Positions 1 to 7,171 are shown, numbered from the stretch's first letter. The stretch: 8,199 nt of DNA from Victivallales bacterium (GCA_017615955.1 JAFZZD010000404.1:1-8199); one strand, 5' to 3'. Made by a program: numbers and translations. Notes: a model not told the origin generated them from the sequence alone.

Positions 1-45
1 CTCTGCGTCTTTGCGCCTCTGCGTTGTATTTTAGCGTCTCTGCGT
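1..45. repeat. Degenerate short tandem repeat, CTCTGCGT core
   Basis: The octamer CTCTGCGT occurs exactly three times, at 1-8, 17-24 and 38-45. Related pieces lie between the copies (TCTTTGCG at 9-15, AGCGT at 33-37). The last copy ends one base before the stop codon of the minus-strand glycosylase gene, so the array forms the immediate 3' flank of that gene. Simple arrays of this kind occur between genes in many environmental bacterial genomes; their function is not known. The array probably continues beyond the left edge of the window. Confidence 0.7.
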
Positions 46-597
46 TTATAGGCGAGCCATGACCTGCTGTAGGTCATGCCAGGCATCTCGTTTGGCCTCT
101 TCCCTGCGCAGAAGGAATGCAGGATGGTACGTGGGCATCACGGGTATGCCCTGGTAAGAAAGCCAATTTCCACGCAGGCGCATGATGCCTCTTGGGTCGT
201 CCAGAAGGTAATGCGCGGCTGTTGCTCCAAGAAGCACAATTACCTTGGGCTGCACAAGATATATCTGCCATTTGATGAAATTAATGCATGCGGCGGCCTC
301 TTCTGGCAAAGGTGTGCGATTGTCAGGCGGGCGGCACTTGACGATGTTACCGATATAGACCTGCTGGCGTTGTAGTCCCATCGCCGCAATCATCTTGTCC
401 AGCAATTGCCCTGCCCGTCCCACGAATGGGCGTCCCTGCAGGTCTTCGTCGCGGCCTGGACCTTCGCCTATGAACATAAGCGATGCATGTGGATTGCCTT
501 CGCCGAATACCGTGTTTGTCCTGGTTCGGCATAACTGGCATCCCTGGCAATTATGCACCATCTGCTGCAGTTCATCCAATGTGTAGGTTTGCGACAT
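46..597 (-). CDS. Family 4 (4Fe-4S) uracil-DNA glycosylase
   Basis: This 183-residue protein is a full-length family 4 uracil-DNA glycosylase, which removes uracil arising from cytosine deamination or misincorporation and starts base-excision repair in the cytoplasm. Motif A is GEGPGRDED (residues 44-52), where the family usually has GEAPG, so one Ala is replaced by Gly. It is followed by GRPFVGRAGQLLD (55-67), NIVKCRPPDNRTP (84-96) and the C-terminal active-site loop HPAFLLR (158-164). Cysteines 17, 20, 88 and 104 have the spacing expected for the iron-sulfur cluster ligands of this family; Cys23 is extra. The ATG at 597 is preceded by an AGAGGAAA ribosome-binding site (plus-strand 603-610) at normal spacing. 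The gene stands alone and diverges from the large exported protein gene. The GEGPG/HPA motifs favour family 4 over family 5, and it is too short for the phage SPO1 polymerase fusion often named in annotations. Confidence 0.95.
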   Translation of the reverse strand: MSQTYTLDELQQMVHNCQGCQLCRTRTNTVFGEGNPHASLMFIGEGPGRDEDLQGRPFVGRAGQLLDKMIAAMGLQRQQVYIGNIVKCRPPDNRTPLPEEAAACINFIKWQIYLVQPKVIVLLGATAAHYLLDDPRGIMRLRGNWLSYQGIPVMPTYHPAFLLRREEAKRDAWHDLQQVMARL

Positions 598-622
598 AAT
601 GATTTCCTCTTTGGCAACGGGT

Positions 623-650
623 AATTTAAGGTACTTGGGAAGTAAATCAA
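623..650 (-). promoter_or_regulatory. Possible sigma-70-like promoter for the glycosylase gene
   Basis: On the minus strand, TTGATT (plus positions 645-650) and TAAATT (623-628) are separated by 16 bases and lie just upstream of the glycosylase ribosome-binding site. The match to the -35/-10 consensus is only moderate and the region is AT-rich, so chance is a real alternative. Confidence 0.3.
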
Positions 651-668
651 TGCGTAGAAGTACAAGAG

Positions 669-841
669 GATGTAGTAGCGACGGCCTTAGCGCAGCGTAC
701 CCCGCCGTCGCACCAATGGCACGCTTCTCGCAAAAGACACGCTGCGATAGCGATAGCGACGTGCAACCGACAACCAGGCACGCAACTAACGAGAAGCACG
801 CCCTTAGTGCGACGGCGAGGACGCCGTCGCTACGTCACATC
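669..841. repeat. Long nested inverted-repeat (foldback) element in a divergent spacer
   Basis: The spacer between the divergent glycosylase and glycan-protein genes contains nested complementary arms. The outer arms are 675-685 with 823-833 (11 bp perfect, GTAGCGACGGC / GCCGTCGCTAC). They extend to GATGT at 669-673 with ACATC at 837-841 across a small bulge. The middle arms are 703-713 with 807-817 (11 bp perfect, CGCCGTCGCAC / GTGCGACGGCG). The inner arms are 723-730 with 790-797 (GCTTCTCG / CGAGAAGC). Alternative local hairpins compete: 678-685 with 704-711, and 809-817 with 822-830. No open reading frame here looks real. Positions about 678-775 recur in degenerate form downstream of the large gene. 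It resembles a miniature non-autonomous element or a dispersed intergenic repeat; no clear target-site duplication was seen. Confidence 0.75.
809..830. repeat. Perfect hairpin, 9-bp GC stem with AGGA loop
   Basis: GCGACGGCG (809-817) and CGCCGTCGC (822-830) are exact reverse complements around the tetraloop AGGA. It forms the right end of the foldback element. No T-run follows on either strand, so it does not look like an ordinary intrinsic terminator. Confidence 0.75.
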
Positions 842-950
842 AACAACCAATAAAAAATGATTTTGCCCCATTGCCTTGAAAAAACACATACAATAATTAC
901 CTTTACCACAAACCTTTTTATCGTGCAATACAAAACAAAGGAGCATAACC

Positions 951-3900
951 ATGCGCAAGGCATTATTCGCATTTTTGCTGTTGGCAGCCTGCATTTGGGC
1001 TGCGGACTTTTCCATCCCGTTCCAGAAGAAGGCACCTGTGATTGATGGTCATTTTGCCCCAGGCGAGTGGGACTGCGCCGTGGCATTCAGCGGCACTGCC
1101 AGAAACATGGACGCACGGCGCACAACAGTCTGGCTCGCTTATGACAAAAGCACGATGTACGTTGCATTGCAGGCGGAAACACCGCCCCGCGGCAAGCTGC
1201 GTTCTGTCCCAGGCGGCAGAAACAACAGTGATTCGCTGGAGCTGTGGTTCTTCCCGCCACAGGAACTGCGCACCATCGGCTCACTGAAGTTCGGAACTTT
1301 CCAAATCATTGTGAGTTCCGAGGATGACATTTTCGCGGAGCACAACAATCCAGGCTATGGCCTCGCCACCCAGAAATGGAAGCACGGTGCGTCTATCAAG
1401 TCCCAAGTCAAAGACAAGGTATGGACCATGGAAATGGCCATACCACTGAAGAACATGGGCATCACTGGCAATCCAGAAGGCGACTGGAAGATCCTTGCCT
1501 GCCGCAACTATGGCATAGCCCCTGCATACCAGGGGCCAATGACGGATGCTGGCGGCTTCATGGATTCCACCACCTACTCCACATGCCACCTGAAGAAAGG
1601 CTGCCTTGCCATACAGCAGCTCTACTCTGATAATGCCAGGCTTCCCCTGCGCTTCCGCGTCACCAACACAGGCACGAAGGCAGCCAGCGCAGGCATCGCC
1701 CTCAAACTGAGCGAAGGCAAGGAACTGGCACTGGACAAGAAGCTGGATGTCAAGCCCGGCCAGACAGAAGAAGTGGACTTCACAAAGGAATGCAATGCGG
1801 AAGGCGGCAATTGCAAGGTCGCAGTGCAGGCCAATGGCTGGAACCGCACATTCAACTGGCGTCCGCCAGAAATGCCCATCTGGCGCAACACGGAATCGTA
1901 CCAGACCCTGTTCTGCAGCTTCGACGCTGGATTGCCGAATATGCTGGAATACTCAAGCATTGAGAACGCCGAAGTCAAGGTCAAGCCACCAGTGGAAGGC
2001 GAGGCGGCAACTGTGCCTGGTCCCTCCGCCACCCGCAAAGTTCTTGATTTGACCAACAGCAAGCTGAACTTCCCCAAAAACAAGCTGAGCTCGCCTGGCG
2101 CAATCTCCTTCTGGATGAGAGTCAAGGAACCATTGAAAAAGGGTCAATCCTACCGCCGCTTCATGGGCACCACATTCACGCCCAATGGCTATATCTTCTT
2201 CCAGGAGCAGAACCAGGGCGGCATGCTGCTTGGGGCGCAGTACTTCGGCCCGCTGAACAAGAATCCCAAGCTGGTGCTGCTAGGTCGCCGTCCACAGCCC
2301 AATGACTGGATGCACATCTCATTCAACTTCCTGCCTGGCGTATTCGAGGTGTACATAAACGGAATACGCCGCGCACTGCTTCAGCATAAGCTGGACATCG
2401 ACCTGTCCAAGGTGGGTGCTCTGTCATTGGAGAACGCCAGCTTTGCAGACCTGGCGGTATATTCACGCCCGCTGACCGCAGCTGAAATCACCTCTCTCTC
2501 CCAGGGAGACAAGCCGGTCACCGGCACCGTGGGCTGGTATCAGAGCATTGAAACTATCGTGGCTGACCTGGTGCTGGACTGCAAGGCAGTGCCTGACAGA
2601 AAGCTGCAACTGCAAGTCCGTAATGCCAAGGACGCAGTCATGGAAAACATCACCGTCGATTTCGCAAAGGCAGTGACCAACATCGAAGGCGGCAAGGAAA
2701 TGGCGACTCTTCACGCCACATATCCGCTGTCAAAGAAGCTGGCGGACGGAAAGTACTCCTTCTTCCTGTCAAAGCCAGGCTCGGAGACGCCCTTGTTCGA
2801 GCGGGCCTTCGAGGTGAAGACATACCCATGGATGAACAACAGCATCGGCAAGGCGGACAAGCTGGTGGAGGGCTTCACGCCCCTTAAGCGCAAGGGAAAC
2901 AAGCTGTCAGCCGTGCTCAAGGAAGTCACCCTGGGCAAGAGCGGACTGCCGGAAAGCGTCATCGCCAATGGTCAGGAAGTGCTGGCACGTCCCGTCAAGC
3001 TGGTGGCATTGAACAACAAGGGCAAGGAGCTGTCCTGGAAATGCAAGGCTCCTGCCTTCACTGGCGAAAAGGAAACCCTCATCACCGCAAAGAACCAGCT
3101 GGAATGCGACGCCCTCAAAATCGAGGCGGACATCCGCATGGAGCAGGACGGGCTACTGCGCTATGACTGGAAGCTAACGGCTGGCAAAAATGCACTGCCA
3201 GAACGCCTGTATGTGGATATCCCAGTCAAGAAGGAAGTGGCGACTCTGTACCACGCCATAGGCGAGAGCCTGCGCCACAATCCTGCTGACATTGTGCCAG
3301 AGGGACAAGGCCTTGTGTTCTCCAGCAGAAGCATACAGCAACCCAACTTCGAGAGCTTCCTGCCCTACATCTGGGTCGGAGATGACAACAGGGGCATCTG
3401 CTATGCGGCGGATTGGGACAAGGGCTGGTGCCACAGCAAGAAGCGGGACGGCGTGGAACTGCACCGCGAAAAGGACGGCACTGTCGTCATCAGGATAAAT
3501 CTGCTCAACGAGCCGAAGAAACTTCAAGCCGACAACACAATCACATTCGCGCTGCTGCCCTCGCCAGTCAAGCCCATGCCCAAAGGCTGGCGCGGCTGGC
3601 GCGATTCCTTCACGGACAAGGCCACGCAGCTCTCTCGCTGCCTGTACTCGCCGCCATACTGGGGCTCGTTGTGCTCTTGGGCAAGCAGATATCCCGCATT
3701 TGGCGACTTTGGATACTGGGACAAGCTGTTCGAGGCGCAGAAGACTGGCAAAGTTGACCAGCAATACGTCGATGCATGGATTGAACGTCTGCTTAAGGCA
3801 CGCGGCACTGTCTTTGGCGGTTCCATAAATTCAAAGTCCCCCGAAGAGGCGAAATCATACCTGAACAGGCATGTGGGCCATGCGTTCAGGGTGCTGGCTG

Positions 3901-4862
3901 GCCTGAACAAATACCAGGACAAGAGCATCGTCTATTGCTACACCTGCAATCTGGATTCATCCAACTCACTGCCAGAATATCCAGTCATGAGGGACGAATG
4001 GGTGACAGGCCAGATGCTCAACGACTCGTATGTGGATTATGCCATCTACTACCTGGACAAGATGCTGGAGCATGGCTTCAAGGGCATCTACAATGACAAT
4101 GTCTTCCTGAAAGGCGGCTTCAGCTGGGCCAATGGCGGGGCATGGATTGACGAGACTGGCACAATTCACCCATCAATGGGACTATGGCGCAGCCGCGAAT
4201 ACCATCGCCGCCAGGCAATCACCATGCAGGAAAGAGGCCTGAAGCCATGGATCACGGCGCACCACACCAACACCAACAACCTGGTCACCCTGGGCTACGC
4301 CACCAACACCATGGGCATGGAATGGAAATACGGCGCCAACGACTTCCAGGAGCGCTTCACTTCGGGCTACATACGCGCCGTATGCTCTGGTCGCCAGGGC
4401 GGCTTCTTCCCCACCATACTCGATGGCATCGTGGGCGCAAAGTCCCCAGAGCAGAAGACCTGGGCGACACGCACAATGCTGGCCGCCCTGCTGCCCCACG
4501 AGGTGCAGCCCACCTGCCCGCGCGGCTCAAACTACAGCCTGATTGCATCCACGCTGAACAAACTCTACGACTTCGGCACTTGGAAGGACGACTGCCAGGT
4601 CTATCACTTCTGGGATACCGCCTCGCCTGTGAAATGCGGCAATCCTGACCTCAAGCAGGTCACCTATCGCCTCGGCAACGAAATGCTGACCTTCATCGGC
4701 AGCTTCGCCGAGCAGGACTGCAACGCCGAAATGGAATATGGCATTCCCATTGCCAGCGCATCCAATGACGAAAGCCAGCAGCCACTGGAGGTCTCTGGCA
4801 CCAAAGTCAAGTTCTCTCTGAAAAAGCACGACTTCATCATCATACGCGCCAAGACGAAATAA
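951..4862 (+). CDS. Large exported multidomain glycan-active protein (CBM9-like, LamG-like, GH123/DUF6067-like)
   Basis: This 1303-residue exported protein probably binds and cleaves a complex polysaccharide or glycoprotein glycan; its substrate cannot be read from sequence. The N-terminus (MRKALFAFLLLAACIWAADF) is a short signal peptide. LAAC at 11-14 fits a lipobox, but signal peptidase I cleavage near Ala17 is also possible. Residues about 22-215 resemble the CBM9-like fold (PVIDGHFAPGEWDCA, DSLELWF, WTMEMAIPL). About 315-510 look like a LamG/concanavalin-type jelly roll (GAISFWMRV, WMHISFNFLPGVFEVYINGI, ADLAVYSRPLTAAEI). About 525-620 look like a beta-sandwich linker. About 625-870 match the DUF6067/GH123 N-terminal type (FLPYIWVGDDNRGICYAADWDKGW, 803-826). 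About 880-1220 look like a TIM-barrel hydrolase with GIYNDN (1045-1050) as the likely active-site strand; a beta domain closes the protein. The ATG at 951 has AAAGGAG seven bases upstream. The Asp-Glu pair of characterised GH123 enzymes is not evident, so catalysis is inferred. Confidence 0.88.
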   Translation: MRKALFAFLLLAACIWAADFSIPFQKKAPVIDGHFAPGEWDCAVAFSGTARNMDARRTTVWLAYDKSTMYVALQAETPPRGKLRSVPGGRNNSDSLELWFFPPQELRTIGSLKFGTFQIIVSSEDDIFAEHNNPGYGLATQKWKHGASIKSQVKDKVWTMEMAIPLKNMGITGNPEGDWKILACRNYGIAPAYQGPMTDAGGFMDSTTYSTCHLKKGCLAIQQLYSDNARLPLRFRVTNTGTKAASAGIALKLSEGKELALDKKLDVKPGQTEEVDFTKECNAEGGNCKVAVQANGWNRTFNWRPPEMPIWRNTESYQTLFCSFDAGLPNMLEYSSIENAEVKVKPPVEGEAATVPGPSATRKVLDLTNSKLNFPKNKLSSPGAISFWMRVKEPLKKGQSYRRFMGTTFTPNGYIFFQEQNQGGMLLGAQYFGPLNKNPKLVLLGRRPQPNDWMHISFNFLPGVFEVYINGIRRALLQHKLDIDLSKVGALSLENASFADLAVYSRPLTAAEITSLSQGDKPVTGTVGWYQSIETIVADLVLDCKAVPDRKLQLQVRNAKDAVMENITVDFAKAVTNIEGGKEMATLHATYPLSKKLADGKYSFFLSKPGSETPLFERAFEVKTYPWMNNSIGKADKLVEGFTPLKRKGNKLSAVLKEVTLGKSGLPESVIANGQEVLARPVKLVALNNKGKELSWKCKAPAFTGEKETLITAKNQLECDALKIEADIRMEQDGLLRYDWKLTAGKNALPERLYVDIPVKKEVATLYHAIGESLRHNPADIVPEGQGLVFSSRSIQQPNFESFLPYIWVGDDNRGICYAADWDKGWCHSKKRDGVELHREKDGTVVIRINLLNEPKKLQADNTITFALLPSPVKPMPKGWRGWRDSFTDKATQLSRCLYSPPYWGSLCSWASRYPAFGDFGYWDKLFEAQKTGKVDQQYVDAWIERLLKARGTVFGGSINSKSPEEAKSYLNRHVGHAFRVLAGLNKYQDKSIVYCYTCNLDSSNSLPEYPVMRDEWVTGQMLNDSYVDYAIYYLDKMLEHGFKGIYNDNVFLKGGFSWANGGAWIDETGTIHPSMGLWRSREYHRRQAITMQERGLKPWITAHHTNTNNLVTLGYATNTMGMEWKYGANDFQERFTSGYIRAVCSGRQGGFFPTILDGIVGAKSPEQKTWATRTMLAALLPHEVQPTCPRGSNYSLIASTLNKLYDFGTWKDDCQVYHFWDTASPVKCGNPDLKQVTYRLGNEMLTFIGSFAEQDCNAEMEYGIPIASASNDESQQPLEVSGTKVKFSLKKHDFIIIRAKTK

Positions 4863-4875
4863 TAGACATCGCGTG

Positions 4876-4996
4876 ATAGCGTACCTCGCCAGTTGCCATC
4901 GCAACGACGGCTTTAGCGTAGCGTACCTTACCATCGCAATGGTGAGCTCCTTGCAAAATGCACGCTGCGATATCAACGTACAACCACCCCAAGACG
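4876..4996 (+). repeat. Second, degenerate copy of the intergenic repeat
   Basis: Positions about 4904-4993 align, in the same orientation, with about 678-775 upstream of the large gene. Shared blocks are CGACGGCYTTAGCG, AGCGTACC, GCAAAA, CACGCTGCGATA and ACGTRCAACC. By hand about four in five aligned positions agree, with gaps of 3 and 6 bases. An extra AGCGTACCTCGCC-like block lies at 4878-4890, so the copy also contains an internal partial duplication. A small hairpin, GTTGC (4892-4896) with GCAAC (4901-4905), sits inside it. The copy begins 13 bases after the stop codon of the glycan protein gene. It has lost the perfect long arms of the upstream element, so it is probably an older or partial copy. 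Confidence 0.7.
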
Positions 4997-5117
4997 GCTC
5001 CATAGAGTCGTTTGTTGCCATTGGCAAAGGGGAGGTCAAGCACTCATTGAAGAAGCCAACAAGAGATCCGCCATATCAAATGATGCGGCAGATTTCCTTT
5101 GAGTTTTGTCCACATCA

Positions 5118-5144
5118 TGTGCGCGGCAAGAATGCCGCGCCACA
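5118..5144. repeat. Perfect GC hairpin with AGAA loop
   Basis: GCGCGGCA (5121-5128) and TGCCGCGC (5133-5140) are exact reverse complements around AGAA. TGT (5118-5120) and ACA (5142-5144) extend the stem across a one-base bulge. It lies about 70 bases before the small lipoprotein gene and has no following T-run, so a classical Rho-independent terminator is not supported. It has the same layout (8-9 bp GC stem, four-purine loop) as the hairpin at 809-830 but a different stem sequence. The rest of the 350-base spacer, 4997-5117 and 5145-5196, holds no gene that I can support; a short palindrome, TTGCCATTGGCAA, lies at 5015-5027. Confidence 0.7.
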
Positions 5145-5212
5145 GGATAATTAACAGCCACATGTAATGCTGCACTTTGTTAACTGATATTTTTACAAGG
5201 GAAGACACACAA

Positions 5213-5587
5213 ATGTTTGCAAGAAAAGCTTTTTTCATATTGACAGTTGTTTTGTTCATTGTTTCAACTTCATGCTACACACCCAGCGCCATGTCACAGT
5301 ACAACTTCAGAGGAGCAGTGCAAGGTCAAGCCTCATTGAGGGAGGAATCTGGCATCATTTACATTACAGTCAGATTCCCCCCGGCCAATGTTGCAGATAA
5401 ACAGATTAGAAGAAAAATGGACAGAAAGAGATCTGAACATTTGCTAAATGAAACATTAAGGCACCATTTCAAAGTTGAGCATGAAATCAAATACGCGGGC
5501 CTTCAGCAGACCAAAGCCCCTGTTTACGGGGATATGCTTGTCGAGTTCGAGTATAAACTGCCACGAAACTCAATTGTCATAAAATAA
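5213..5587 (+). CDS. Small putative lipoprotein of unknown function
   Basis: I do not recognise this 124-residue protein. It starts with a basic N-terminus and a strong hydrophobic segment (MFARKAFFILTVVLFIVSTS) followed directly by Cys21. That suggests an exported protein and possibly a lipoprotein, although the -3 position (Ser) is not the usual Leu, so the lipobox is imperfect. The mature part mixes beta-prone stretches (SGIIYITVRFPP, DMLVEFEYKLP) with a charged, probably helical segment (KQIRRKMDRKRSEHLLNETLRHHFKVEHEI); no catalytic motif is visible. I chose the ATG at 5213 because it gives a clean signal sequence and has AAGGGAAG eight bases upstream. An in-frame TTG at 5177 would add 12 polar residues before the signal segment and is unlikely. 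It is more AT-rich than its neighbours. It ends 24 bases from the end of the convergent ATPase gene. Its signal and codon pattern support a real gene. Confidence 0.72.
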   Translation: MFARKAFFILTVVLFIVSTSCYTPSAMSQYNFRGAVQGQASLREESGIIYITVRFPPANVADKQIRRKMDRKRSEHLLNETLRHHFKVEHEIKYAGLQQTKAPVYGDMLVEFEYKLPRNSIVIK

Positions 5588-5611
5588 ACTCTCCCCTCCC
5601 CACATAAACAG

Positions 5612-7159
5612 CTATTGCCTATCCAGAAGTCTGTAGTTGGCGGCTTCGTTGATGTGCATTGGGAGGATGTGTTCGCTGGCTTCCAGGTCGGCGATGGTGC
5701 GGGCGACGCGGAGGATTCTGTCATATGCGCGGGCGCTGAGGCGCAGTTCGTTTATAATGTAGCGCAGCATATTTGCACATTCGGGGCTTAGTGGGCAGAA
5801 GTCGTCCAGCATTTTACCTGACAGCTGTGAATTGTCCCGAATGGGGGTGCCTTTGTAGCGTTGCGTCTGTATTTGCCGTGCGGCCCAAACTTTGGCGCGC
5901 ATTGAAGAAGAGGTTTCACCGTTGCGGCGGGCTGTCAGCAATTCATCGGGGATTGGAGCGACTTCGATGTGAATGTCTATGCGATCTAGCAAGGGGCCGG
6001 AAATGCGTCCCCTATAGGCGGCTATTTGCAGTGGACTGCAATGGCATTGGCGTGTGCGGGAGCCATAGTAGCCGCATGGACATGGATTCATGGCGGCGAT
6101 GAGCATTACTCTCGCTGGGAATATAAATGAACCCGTTGCCCTGGAGAGTGTCACGTATCCTGATTCCAACGGTTGTCGCATGACCTCAAGCACATTGCGG
6201 CGGAATTCAGGCAATTCGTCCAGAAAAAGGACGCCGCAGTGCGCCAGACTCAATTCGCCTGGACGTGGCACAGCCTGACCTCCCACAAGACCAGCGTCAC
6301 TGACGGTGTGGTGCGGATCACGGAAAGGACGCCTCACGATAAGGCCAGCGTTGGGTCCCAATACGCCAGCTATGCTATGCACCTTTGTGACCTCCATTGC
6401 CTCCTCTGGCGTGAGCGGCGGCATAATGCTTTGAATGCGCTTCGCCAGCAAGGTCTTGCCTGTGCCTGGCTGGCCTATCATAAGGAGATTATGGTTTCCT
6501 GCAGCCGCGATTACAAAGGCCCTCTTTGCGCTTTCCTGCCCCTTCACATCAACATAGTCGGGAAGACCGTCATACATGTTCTCGTACAGGTGCGTCGCAT
6601 CAAAGTGAACTGGCTCGATATTCTGCATACCAGTAAGAAATGCGATTGCCTCTGCCAAGGAAGACACGCCATATACGGGCGGACCTCCCGCCGCTGCCGC
6701 CTCGTTCGCGTTCTCCTGTGGCAGGATGAGACAGCGCAGGCCCAGTTTTCTGGCGTGCATGGCCATGGCCAAGGCGCCGCGTATGGGACGCACTTTGCCA
6801 TTCAGGGCAAGTTCGCCAATGATCATGGCGCCGCGCAGACATTCTGGCGGCAGCTGCTCTGTCGCGGCCAACACGCACAGTGCTATGGGCAGATCGTAGG
6901 CGGTGCCGCTCTTGCGCAGGTCTGCTGGTGCAAGATTTATGGTGACGCGTCCTCGTGGCAATGCACGGCGGCATGCGATTATGGAAGACCACACACGGTC
7001 CTTGCTTTCGCGCACAGCCGTGTCTGGTAAGCCAACCAAGGTTATGCCGCTGTCCTTCTTCTCGTCATCAGGAACAGCGTCCTTCCGTGCCCGCACCTCC
7101 ACTTCCACTGTCCTTACATCAACGCCATAAAGCGCACCGCTCAACACCTGTGAAACCAT
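5612..7159 (-). CDS. comM: YifB/ComM-family Mg-chelatase-like AAA+ ATPase
   Basis: This 515-residue protein is a full-length YifB/ComM protein, an AAA+ ATPase. In naturally transformable bacteria, ComM acts as a hexameric helicase that drives branch migration when incoming DNA pairs with the chromosome. Residues 1 to about 170 form the S5/Lon-protease-like ChlI-type domain (LVGLPDTAVRESKDRV, 41-56; INLAPADLRKSGTAYDLPIA, 74-93). The ATPase core has Walker A GQPGTGKT (229-236), the family motif FRDPHHTVSDAGLVGG (279-294), Walker B LFLDE (311-315) and RISGPLLDRIDIHIEV (384-399). Four cysteines in NPCPCGYYGSRTRQCHC (358-374; Cys360, 362, 372, 374) form a likely metal site. The C-terminal domain carries LSARAYDRILRVARTIADL (473-491). 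The ATG at 7159 has a strong AGGAGG (plus-strand 7166-7171) six bases upstream. The family is widespread in bacteria not known to be competent, so competence here is not proven. No other competence gene is in the window. Confidence 0.96.
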   Translation of the reverse strand: MVSQVLSGALYGVDVRTVEVEVRARKDAVPDDEKKDSGITLVGLPDTAVRESKDRVWSSIIACRRALPRGRVTINLAPADLRKSGTAYDLPIALCVLAATEQLPPECLRGAMIIGELALNGKVRPIRGALAMAMHARKLGLRCLILPQENANEAAAAGGPPVYGVSSLAEAIAFLTGMQNIEPVHFDATHLYENMYDGLPDYVDVKGQESAKRAFVIAAAGNHNLLMIGQPGTGKTLLAKRIQSIMPPLTPEEAMEVTKVHSIAGVLGPNAGLIVRRPFRDPHHTVSDAGLVGGQAVPRPGELSLAHCGVLFLDELPEFRRNVLEVMRQPLESGYVTLSRATGSFIFPARVMLIAAMNPCPCGYYGSRTRQCHCSPLQIAAYRGRISGPLLDRIDIHIEVAPIPDELLTARRNGETSSSMRAKVWAARQIQTQRYKGTPIRDNSQLSGKMLDDFCPLSPECANMLRYIINELRLSARAYDRILRVARTIADLEASEHILPMHINEAANYRLLDRQ

Positions 7160-7165
7160 CAGCTG

Positions 7166-7171
7166 CCTCCT
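7166..7171 (-). promoter_or_regulatory. Strong ribosome-binding site of the YifB/ComM gene
   Basis: The minus-strand AGGAGG is a full anti-16S match and lies six bases before the ATG at 7159. It fixes this start and rules out shorter in-frame starts. It is the strongest Shine-Dalgarno sequence in the window. Confidence 0.8.

Noticed and set aside
599..853. 84-codon plus-strand frame across the foldback element
   Set aside because: It is entirely made of repeat sequence, has no convincing ribosome-binding site and its translation is rich in Arg, Thr and Ser without any domain.
3174..3764. Minus-strand open frame of 196 codons inside the large glycan-protein gene
   Set aside because: It is a codon-bias shadow of the plus-strand gene and its translation has no recognisable motif.
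675..4996. Composite transposon formed by the two repeat copies around the large gene
   Set aside because: There is no transposase, integrase or target-site duplication, and the copies are degenerate and noncoding. Simple dispersed repeats explain what is seen.
5121..5140. Rho-independent terminator
   Set aside because: The stem is strong but neither strand has a T-run after it, and it lies about 260 bases beyond the preceding stop codon.
4873..5154. 93-codon plus-strand frame in the spacer after the glycan-protein gene
   Set aside because: It reads through the degenerate repeat and the GC hairpin, and nothing in the translation resembles a protein.
6173..7030. Plus-strand open frame of 285 codons opposite the YifB/ComM gene
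   Set aside because: It lies wholly antisense to a gene with complete family motifs, its translation has low-complexity, unfamiliar composition with many Cys and His, and no ribosome-binding site stands out.
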